Of a stretch of 64,000 nucleotides of DNA, positions 55,626 through 64,000 are shown piece by piece. The notes under the pieces were generated by a model, which saw only the letters and a program-made list of their open reading frames with translations, was not told the DNA's origin and ran no database searches. Made by a program: the position numbers and the translations under genes. The stretch is taken from the NCBI GenBank assembly GCA_039707465.1, contig CM077643.1, positions 330,046,419 through 330,110,418 on the forward strand, given 5' to 3'. The stretch is from Rhabdophis nuchalis (taxonomy: Eukaryota; Chordata; Lepidosauria; Squamata; Natricidae). Within the stretch, counting starts at the first letter, position 1, and each line of letters starts with the position of its first letter.

Positions 55626-56049
55626 CCACATTGTACCTAGACCATCCTAAAAGCAATAGTTTCAGTAAGCATTACAATTCAATACTGTATCATCAGCAGA
55701 GTTGGATGTAAAATATAAAATTACATACGTGGAAATGATCTGCCCTTGTAAAAATGGTAATATTGAGATCCAATCTCATATTCTGTTTTATTCTACCTTC
55801 TCTTGAGACATACATAAAAAGCTACTAATACTCAATTTCTGGGACTGAATAATTTTATGTTCAATTTTTGCTGGCACATAAGAACCCCAAGGTAAGTCAC
55901 CATTGTACAGCTTGGTTTGGTAGCCTGTAAAACTGATGAAATTGCTGTAAACTAGATGGCTACTGAAAAAGATATAAATACCATAGTTGGTTTTCCAATA
56001 GAGGTAACAGATTCCATTCCATATCGCCCTTGCAGTAATGATTTTGCTA

Positions 56050-56970
56050 CCGTGTTTTCCCCAAAATAAGACCCTAGACTGATTTTTTGTGGTGGACCTG
56101 AGTGTGTGTGGGTAAACGGTGTCTTGCAGCAGCCACAGCTCTCGACCCCTTGGCACAGCACAAATACCAATAAGTCTGAGCGTGGAGGCGGGGGGTGGGG
56201 GGGAGAGAAGACAGGTGATCCGGACATACTGCATGGCTGCTTGACTCACAGGAGGATTGCATGAGGCTTGCGCAACAGCACTGGCAGCAAGCAGAGAATG
56301 GGGGATGAGGGAGGAAGGCAATCCTGATGCCCTGCATGGATGCCTGCTTGGCGCATCCACAGGCAAGCAAAGAGATGATGGAATGGAGTGGGCAGTGCAT
56401 TTGGATCACCTCTGCCTCTGCCTGGCTCTGCAGTGCATTTTTTGCCTAGAAAAATTACTCTGTTTCAAACTGTCCCCTTTGCAAGGAAACGAAGCTTTCT
56501 CTCTCTTTAGGCAAAAAGTGTTTGGAAGGTTACCACTGGCCCTACCCTCTCCATCCCACTGTCTGCTTGCCCTTGTCCTCAATCAGGACCAAGCTCTCGG
56601 CACAACCCACCTTCCACCTGCCCTGCCAGGAAGGCAAAAAACCCACACAAGGCCAGCAGCATGGGTAGCTGCTTGGGGGCCAGCTTGGTGTCTGCTGTGG
56701 TCGAGAAATGTCCCAGCAGCAGCTGGGCGAGCAGGCATGGCAGGTGGAGGCCAGGGCATGCCAAGAGTTTGATCCCTTGCACCCGCGGGCAAGCAGACAG
56801 TGGGACAGAGAGGGTGGGGTCAGTGGTAGCTGCGCTCCCACTCCCGTCAGTCCACACGCTTGCTGCCTCCTGCACTCTAAAAAAACAAGATCACTCCGGA
56901 AATAAGCCCAAGAACTTATTTTCAAGCCCAAAAGAAAATAAGACCAGGTTTTATTTTCAGAGAAACACGG
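56050..56970. mobile_element. TA-target TIR element (CCGTGTTT ends)
   Basis: Left TA|CCGTGTTTTCCCCAAAATAA, right AAAACAAGATCACTCC... then TTATTTTCAGAGAAACACGG|TA (TA 56048-56049 and 56971-56972). The 920-bp interior yields several spurious frames on both strands, none transposase-like. Confidence 0.75.
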
Positions 56971-57824
56971 TAATAAACATCTGCAAGCAAACATCCAAAC
57001 TAAGAAAGCATCAAGAACTCCACAGTTCGGTCCTGAGCTATAGATTATCTTAGTTCTACCTTAACTACTGCACTGGTCTGACACCAGAAAAACAATTTTA
57101 CAATTCATCCTAGTACTTATTCCCCTCGCAGCATCCCTACAGTTATCAAAATTCAAGTGCTTTGCAACCACTGGGCATTTATGACTGTTGCAGCATCCTA
57201 CAGTGACATAATTGCCATTTGCATGCTATATAATAAGCTTCTGAAAAAATCAATAAAGAAGCTATTAGTAAAATTGCAAGTCACAGTCACATGCTGTTTC
57301 ACTTAATATATATGGATGACATACTGCATTTATTTTCCTCAAATATATGCATTTGTTGATAATTTGGACAAGAGGTCCTCTGAAATCTGTTTGTACATGT
57401 GAGGCATTAGATTAATGATGATTCTAAAGTGAATTAGTGCTCAGTAACCATTTAATAAGCACAAGAACTATGCTATTGTGAATATAAGTACTATATACTT
57501 CATATCTATAGCTTTAACATTGATAGTCTATGTTTGTATAGATCTGCTTGTGGATATTGAAATATTAATATAAATTGAAATGTTAAATTGAAATGCTATT
57601 TAACCAATTTATGATTTTCATTGAATTGTTCAGCAAAATTTGCTTTTTAGGACTTGCTTTTAAGTTCAGCATTTAATTGGGAAGTAATTGAAGTTTATAG
57701 GTAAACATTGTTAAATTATTAAAAAGAATTAGGGAATAAATCATATTGATGAAAACATATTCAAATACTTTGGTTATAAAAATATAACAGCTGATTGTAT
57801 TATTATTGTTGTTGTTGTTTTCAG

Positions 57825-58311
57825 AGTATGGACGTTTCAAGTACCTGGTGAAACAAACGACAACATTGCAACCATCACGGGCAAAGTAGTTACTTTTCAG
57901 GATTGTTTTGTTCAGAATGTTCCTTTTACTATTCGCCAGCCTATACATATATTAGGCCTTGAAACAGGAGTTTCTGTCACTCTTCCAGCTGGTAGTGAAG
58001 CCAAAATAGAGTGGTGTTCTTGTTATCCAAGAACAGCTGTCATAGTGACAGTTGATGGTATGTTCCACACTAGCAATGCATTTTTAAATGTAGCAGAAAT
58101 AAAATTTCCTCCAACGCTCATACCAGATGCCCTAAGACACAAAGTCAAAGATATAGGAATTGTTTTTCCAAATGTCTTCATTCTGATTGAAAACATGCTT
58201 TATCAGGCAAGAAGAGGTAACATTATCAACCTGGGAGATATTTATTTTCCAGAAATAAAACTTATTGGACTTCAAACCCAAACTTGGTGTTCTGGAGCAT
58301 ATCCTCAGACT
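57825..58311 (+). CDS. CATSPERE: CATSPERE-like exon 9
   Basis: 487-nt exon after GTTGTTGTTTTCAG with donor CT|GTGAGT, phase 2 to 0, 162 codons plus one base. Contains VWTFQVPGETND, GKVVTFQDCFVQNVP (human GNQVTFQDCF), TVDGMFHTSNAFLNVAEIKF (human TDMETFHTTDSF), PPTLIPDALRHKVKDIGIVF and GNIINLGDIYFPEIKLIGLQ with TWCSGAYPQT (human ISSRKWCWVNY). This covers the end of the N-terminal domain and, by family knowledge, the beginning of the beta-propeller. It is the largest exon and the strongest evidence that the gene is under coding constraint: the frame is clean over 487 nt. Confidence 0.88.
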
Positions 58312-58430
58312 GTGAGTATTTATAAAATTTTGTTTTATATTTTATTATAAAAGAAGCTGTACTCATCCTTCAAATAAATACACAACTGCTTCATATAGTA
58401 TACAACTAATCTATGACATCAGATCAGATG

Positions 58431-58600
58431 AAATCAGTGGTGGGTTTCAAAAAACTACCGGTTCTGTGGGCCTGGCTTATTTTGTGGGGAGTGGTTTGGT
58501 AGTCATGTGACCAGGTGGGAGTAGCTTGGTGGTCATGTGACTGGATGGGTGTGGCTTGATGGTTGTGGCCAATTTAGCCACCCATTTTGCCAATTTAGCA
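58431..58600. repeat. squamate-type interspersed repeat fragment
   Basis: AGTGGTGGGTTTCAAAAAAC, ACCGGTTCTGTGGGCC and GGTCATGTGACTGG, with GTGGTCATGTGAC repeated. Both ends unclear. Confidence 0.35.
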
Positions 58601-59234
58601 GCCCATTAAACAATACACAGCAGCCCCCTTTTCTATTCTTTTTAATACTGCATGAAGCATTTACTTTATGTTGTTTTTTAGTAAGGGAGAGAGGTTGGCA
58701 ATGCCTGGGGATTTGGGGGAATTTTTCCTCTGTGTTAGAGGTGCTAAAATAACGAAGATGATATAAGATCTCCTGCTGGAGCAGGTGACTGGACTCTGAG
58801 GTCTCTTCCAGCCCTGGATTGCTGTGCTGTTTCAAAGCATCCTCTGCAGCTGCCTTTCTAGTGCCAGGTTTGTGGTCCTTCCTATACTTTTCCTCTCTCT
58901 CCTTCCCTCCCTCTATCCATCCGTCCATATCTCATTCACTTTCCCTTCCCTTTTTCTCCCCTCCTTCCCGGGTCTAGGACCATCCTCCTTCTCCACATCT
59001 CCGCGCCCGTTTCACCCCCAGGTTTCAGCTCCCAGACATTCACCTCTGCCATCTCCTCTTCATTGTAACGCCCCTACTTATTCGTGCTGGCCAATGGGAT
59101 CCTTCCTCTTTAGCCCCACACTCTCTCTCACCGCCTTTTGGAAGAAACACTGTCTGCATTTGGGCTCAGGAGACAGTTCACCACCAGCCAATCAGAGGAA
59201 GAGAAGGGGGAAAGAGAGATCCTAATGCAGGGAA

Positions 59235-59243
59235 AACACACAA

Positions 59244-59275
<32 letters not shown>

Positions 59276-59340
59276 TCCTCTCCATCCACATCCCAATGCA
59301 GAGAAAAAGCACACACACATACACACACACACACACTCAT
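59235..59340. repeat. (CA)n blocks
   Basis: Two (CA)n runs separated by CTCTCCATCCACATCCC, with a third copy of CTCTCCATGGGGTTTG after the second. Part of a tandem duplication in which TCCTCTCCAT recurs. Confidence 0.8.
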
Positions 59341-59574
59341 TCCTCTCCATGGGGTTTGTTATATCTTTGCATCCCCCCCTTACACAAACAGCACGGAGGA
59401 GATTGCATGGGGTTTGTCGTTGAACACCCACCCCTGCCCGCAATACACAAAAGAGAAACGCTCGGAGGAAGGAAAGGGAAGGAAAGCGAGAGTGGGGGAT
59501 AATAAATCCTTTGGATTTCCCCCATCCCAAAAGATTGGGTAATATCTTATTTCCTCTCTTTTATCTTTGCACAG

Positions 59575-59943
59575 GCTTCAATATGTATTATTCAGAGTTC
59601 ACCATTGTTCTGTGGTAAAGTTCCCCAACACGTTTCAACCATAGGTATACTTCTTGATGGAATTGCAGAGTACACTGCAGAGCTCACGTTGGCAAGAGAC
59701 ATGGATTACCTCAGAAGTGCCCTCCATTGTTTCCTCTGCCCATTGTTTCATGCCACTCAGGAAATGAGCTACCTCAACACGCTGAGCCGAGGCTGGGTGG
59801 GAATGATTGTTGATTCTTTTTATCACTTCTCCAAGTCTTGTGTGAATTCTGGCTCAGCATCTATCACGTTGCTCACAGCGCCAAAAAGTAAGGCAGGAAT
59901 CAACTACACTCAGCTTATCAAATACATAGAGATATCCACCTGA
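59575..59943 (+). CDS. possible terminal exon, protein not recognised
   Basis: A strong acceptor (TCTCTTTTATCTTTGCACAG) precedes 122 codons ending at TGA 59941-59943. The frame enters in phase 0, exactly what exon 9 leaves, so splicing 58311 to 59575 gives a 469-residue product. Residues include QHVSTIGILLDGIAEYTAEL, CFLCPLFHATQEMSYLNTLS and GINYTQLIKYIEIST; the composition is that of a folded, helix-rich protein. It does not resemble the expected CATSPERE continuation (propeller, stem, membrane helix). It may be a lineage-specific short end, a terminal exon of an unrelated gene on the same strand, or a transposed exon copy. I cannot name it. Confidence 0.5.
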   Translation, partial: ASICIIQSSPLFCGKVPQHVSTIGILLDGIAEYTAELTLARDMDYLRSALHCFLCPLFHATQEMSYLNTLSRGWVGMIVDSFYHFSKSCVNSGSASITLLTAPKSKAGINYTQLIKYIEIST

Positions 59944-60220
59944 AACAAACTTTTCCTCTCTTGCTTGCTACAGTTACATTCATCTTGCAGGTAGGAGATT
60001 GCCCTCAACGAATGCAAATTACTTTTGGGAGGAAATTGCCTCTCTTTGCATAAAGCCCATTTGGTCCCTTTATTAACACCACAAAAGGTGTGAGTATTGC
60101 TCTGGTATTTCACGTGCTATTTCATGGAGGAGATGGGGTAGTTAGTATATAAAGGATTTAGATCTCATCGTAGGAAGAATGCAATTGATTGTGGGCATAT
60201 GTTTTTACAGATGCTTAACA

Positions 60221-60226
60221 ATTAAA
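60221..60226 (+). terminator. poly(A) signal ATTAAA after the terminal exon
   Basis: ATTAAA about 280 bp after the TGA at 59943, followed by a T-rich stretch at 60235-60260. It supports a 3' UTR here but is a weak signal by itself. Confidence 0.4.
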
Positions 60227-60274
60227 TTACTATTTTTTATTTATTATTATTATTTCCTTCAAATTCTATATCTT

Positions 60275-62032
60275 TTTTTTTTAATTGAAAAAGTTTTATT
60301 CACACAGATTTTCCCCCTTTTTACCCCCCCCCGACATATAATATAAATCACATACAAATACTATACCCCCCTCACCCCATCTTAAAATGAGTTTCTCATT
60401 CAGATATCATACCCCCTCACCTCCCAGCAGACACAATATAAGTTTCTCTTAGTATATCAATATCCCATTAACACCATCTTCTAAGTTAATTAAAGATATA
60501 AAAAACATAATATAAATTTCTCTTTAAAAAAAACCCTATCCCATTATTCCCCTCTCTAAATTAATCATACATATGTATTACCCCACCCTCCACCCTAACC
60601 CTCCCCCACCTCCCATTCAAACCCACCCCCCTGACTTCCGCTATACACCACTCTAATAATTCCCAGCATCCCAAATATTATTTACTCTATTCACCTATCA
60701 ATCTAAGCATTCTTACCTAAAAGCTACATAGCACTTCCTAATCTGATATTTATTCTGTATATAATCAATCCATTAGAAACCTTATAACAAACTCAACATA
60801 AACACCCACACCTTTAACCTTATAGTTAAACATTAAAATACATAGAAAATAATTCTTAAGATCTAAATACCGTGTCATATAACCTAACACTTATAAAACT
60901 TAAACCATATGTCCCTATCACAGGAAGGATACAGTAAATTGCAAGAAAATTTCTACTTCATTACATAGATGATGATAATTTCTTGGAATGAAGATACCAT
61001 CTATAAAATATAATATAAACTTCTTCCAACAGATATTCCAAACCAAAAACGCAATATCGTAACAACCAGATCGACTGCAAATGCTCTGGTGCTATATCCC
61101 TTTTGCCTTATAGCTATGCCATTTAAGAGATTCAAATCCAAAATTATATTCAACAAGACTTCTAAGATTAAAATATATAACATTAGAGATAATAAACCTT
61201 ATCCAAATCCCATGTTTCATTTTTTCCCCTCAAGTCTTGATTAGAGAATTCTGGTTCATTCACTCATAGGCCTTTTCCACTTCCAAAAAACCCCCCAGCA
61301 TTGCAGAGATCTACATATATTTATCTAGATAGACAATTGAAAAATATAAGTTGCCTTACATTCTCCCTCACATATCCCCTCTAAAATAACTGGCATCAAT
61401 CTGTTGGGGTAAACACCCATACATAATAATAATTTCTTCAAATCTAAATACCATCTGCAAAATATATTATAAAAATCCTCCCATGAGTTCTATATCTATA
61501 CAAATTTAGCATTTAACTTTTAAAGTTCAGCCCAAGTTTTTTCCCAGAACACTAACATAATATTAATCCTTTCCGCGTCAATGTTCATAAGTCCAACTCT
61601 TCAGGTCTCCTTCCATTCCATCCGTAGCTGTTTGTAATACCAGTTTAAGCAGCTGCCCCCATAAATAACAAAAAAAAACCCTTTACATAGGTAACCCCCG
61701 AGTGACTTTTCATCAGGATTATAAAGTTCCAAAATCGTGATAGGGTAACAACCAGATCCACTGCAAATGCTCCGGTTCCAGTTTTCAACCCTAAGCCTTT
61801 TCCACATCCAAGAGAACCAGCATTGCAGAGATCTGTATATTTTCATCTAGATAGTCAAATAACTGGCATCCAACTGTTGACTAATTGCTTTTTCCTTTAA
61901 TCCTTTTGTCTTTCTTAACTCGCCGAGATTGAGACCTCCTCTGCTTCTGCGGTTTCTGAATTTGTCTGGTGCTAGACCTGGCTTTGCATTGCTCATCTGA
62001 TTTACATATTGTAAATCAGATGATCTCATCAG
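60275..62032 (-). mobile_element. AT-rich LINE-like 3' region with internal duplication
   Basis: The left end TTTTTTAATTGAAAAAGTTT matches the 3' tail style of the L1 and ORF1-only elements here, pointing to a minus-strand LINE. Two diverged internal copies share TAACAACCAGATC (61059 and 61745), GCATTGCAGAGATCT (61300 and 61813) and AAATAACTGGCATC (61385 and 61857). A short minus frame (61847-62029, KPGLAPDKFRNRRSRGGL) is not recognised. Confidence 0.4.
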
Positions 62033-64000
62033 CCGGATCTCATCTTTGTCTCAGGCCAATGGAAGAGTGATCTGGGTATAGGGGATATAGTCATCACACC
62101 CTTGTCATGGTCAGACCACTCACTTCTCCGGCTCGACTTTCCGACCGCTGCTCCCCTCCGCGGGGAGGCGGAACCAGAGTTACCAATCTGGTACCGCCCC
62201 AGGCGCTTGATGGACCCGGATGGGTTCCAGACAGCGCTTGGGCCATTTCCTGTATCCCTGACCCGCGCCCCGATGGAGGACCTCACGGCCGCATGGAACT
62301 CTGCTGCCGTGGGAGCCTTGGATCGGGTCGCGCCCTTGCGGCCTCTCTTGCGGCGGCGAACCACCCTAGCTCCTTGGTTCACTGAGGAGCTGCGGGTGAT
62401 GAAGCGCCGCAAGAGATGCCTAGAGGGAAGATGGAGGTCTAGCCGTTCTGAATCTGACCGGACACAGGTAAGAGCCCATTTACGGACTTACATTGTGGCG
62501 CTGAGAGTGGCCAAACGTCATCATTGTGCTACTCTCATAGCATCCGCAGAAAACCGCCCTGCCGCCCTGTTTAGGGTGACCCGCTCCCTCCTTCAACAGA
62601 GGGAGCGGGAAGCCCCACTACAGGGTAGAGCAGAGGAATTTGTGACTTTTCTGCAGGAGAAAACCGCTCAGATACAGAATGAGCTAGCCCCCATTCTTGG
62701 TCCAGTGGGATGCCACGAGAGAGATCTTGTTTGGGAGGAGTTTGACTCCGTTACTTCCGAAGATATGGACAGGTTACGTGGGCGACTGCGAGCCACCACA
62801 TGTTTATTGGACCCGTGTCCCTCCTGGCTTGTACTGGCATCCTGGGAGGTGACACGAGGCTGGCTCCAAGAGGTTGTCAACGCATCTTTAAGTGAGGGTT
62901 CCTTGCCTGCTTCCCTAAAAGAAGCTATGGTGAGGCCCCTCCTTAAGAAGCCCTCTTTGGACCCAGCTCTTTTAAACAACTATCGTCCAGTCTCCAACCT
63001 TCCCTTTTTGGCGAAGGTTGTCGAGAGTGTGGTGGCACAACAGTTTCCCCGTCACCTGGAGGAAATTGAGTATCTAGATCCACGCCAGTCCGGCTTTCGG
63101 CCCGGGCATAGCACCGAGACGGCATTGGTCGCGTTGGTAGATGATCTCTGGAGGGCCAGAGATGGGGGATGTTCCTCCATCCTGGTCCTATTAGACCTCT
63201 CAGCGGCTTTCGATACTATCGACCATGGTATCCTATTGCATCGGCTGGGGGGGTTGGGGGTGGGAGGCACCGTTTTACGGTGGTTCTCCTCCTACCTCTC
63301 TGGCTGATCGCAATTTGTGTTGGCAGGGGAGCAGAGGTCGACCCCGAGACCCCTCACATGCGGGGTGCCTCAGGGGTCGGTCCTCTCGCCTCTCCTGTTC
63401 AACACATACATGAAGCCGCTGGGTGAGATCATCCGTGGTTTTGGGGTGGAGTACCATCTGTACGCTGATGATACACAGCTGTACATTTCCACCCCAAACC
63501 ACCCCAACGATGCCGTAGCGGTGATGTGCCAGTGCCTGGAAGCCGTACGGATCTGGATGGGAAGGAACGGACTCAGACTCAACCCGACCAAGACCGAGTG
63601 GCTGTGGTTTCCGGCTGCCCGATTCAACCAGCTCACTCCATCGCTGGCCATAGGGGGCGAACATCTTGCCCCTGTGGATGGGGCGCGCAATTTGGGTGTC
63701 CTCCTGGATACCCGGCTGTCCATGGAAGATCAAGTGACAGCCGTGGCCAGGAGGGCGTTTTACCAGGTTCGCCTGGTTCGCCAATTGCGCCCCCTATTGG
63801 ATCGGGACGCCCTTCGCACAGTCACTCATGCTCTCGTGACATCCCGACTGGACTATTGCAACTCTCTCTACATGGGGCTCCCCTTGAGGTGCACCCGGAG
63901 GCTTCAGCTAGTCCAGAATGCAGCCGCGCGAGCAATTATGGGGACCACTAGGTCGACCCACATAACACCGCTCTTGCGCGAGCTGCACTGGCTACCTGTT
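62033..64000 (+). mobile_element. L2 copy D, plus strand, runs off the window
   Basis: 5'-truncated in the endonuclease (GPDLIFVSGQWKSDLG-like start at 62033), then SWSDHSLLRLDF at 62102, NYRPVSNLPFLAKVVE, LLDLSAAFDTIDHGILL, and YADDTQLY near 63470. One TGA at 63305-63307 replaces Arg in YLSGRSQFVL, after which the same frame stays open to 64000. Close to copy C in sequence. Confidence 0.88.

Noticed and set aside
55788..56994. Several frames of 90-190 aa
   Set aside because: They lie in or across the TA-flanked TIR element at 56050-56970, read in both directions, with no domain-like motif.
58824..59542. Frames of 60-134 aa around 59.1-59.5 kb
   Set aside because: Driven by (CA)n and pyrimidine-rich sequence; none has phase-compatible splice sites with the CATSPERE-like gene.

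Overview
The window looks like nuclear DNA of a non-avian amniote, most likely a squamate reptile (possibly a snake). The basis is a single intron-split host gene with vertebrate splice signals, set in a dense mix of L2, CR1, L1, Penelope-like, Gypsy, Helitron, hAT and TA-target TIR elements, together with GGTA/GATA-type tandem repeats. CatSper genes are known to be lost in birds, so the host gene argues against a bird. The species call is inference.

Host gene. One plus-strand gene runs through most of the window. I assembled nine coding exons by hand: 10013-10083, 12737-12785, 18794-18867, 22512-22587, 24553-24629, 48693-48717, 49523-49600, 52938-53041 and 57825-58311. All flanking introns are GT-AG and the reading phase is kept throughout, giving 1041 nt or 347 codons. 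The product starts with a signal peptide and resembles the extracellular N-terminal part of CATSPERE (CatSper epsilon, human C1orf101), an accessory subunit of the sperm calcium channel. The promoter lies in a CpG-rich stretch at about 9540-10012. A further in-phase terminal exon (59575-59943, with stop and poly(A) signal) follows. Its sequence is not recognised and it would end the protein long before the expected transmembrane segment, so it is an alternative end, a different gene, or a degenerate locus.

Layout. 1-9500: gene-poor flank with an L2 pair arranged head-to-head, L2 3' ends and palindromic hAT MITEs. 10-24.6 kb: CATSPERE exons 1-5, with introns holding a GC-rich hAT, a full-length ORF1-only LINE (half-L1 type) with 15-bp target duplications, a CR1 inside an old L2, and a TA-flanked TIR element that contains both a minisatellite and a nested hAT. 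24.6-48.7 kb: one 24-kb intron made largely of nested elements. These include a four-level nest (Penelope-like > CR1 > Gypsy > L2, 27.3-33.65 kb) and an old minus-strand L1 (35.3-44.9 kb) interrupted by a solo LTR, a 5.3-kb Helitron loaded with CR1, minisatellite and L2 sequence, a hAT and a second ORF1-only LINE. 48.7-60.2 kb: exons 6-9 and the possible terminal exon, with more TIR elements. 60.3-64 kb: an AT-rich LINE-like 3' region and an L2 running off the window end.

Most long open frames here are transposon remnants or translated microsatellites. The only intact-looking element proteins are the ORF1p at 14225-15073 and the L2 reverse transcriptase at 39885-42185. No tRNA, rRNA or CRISPR array was seen.
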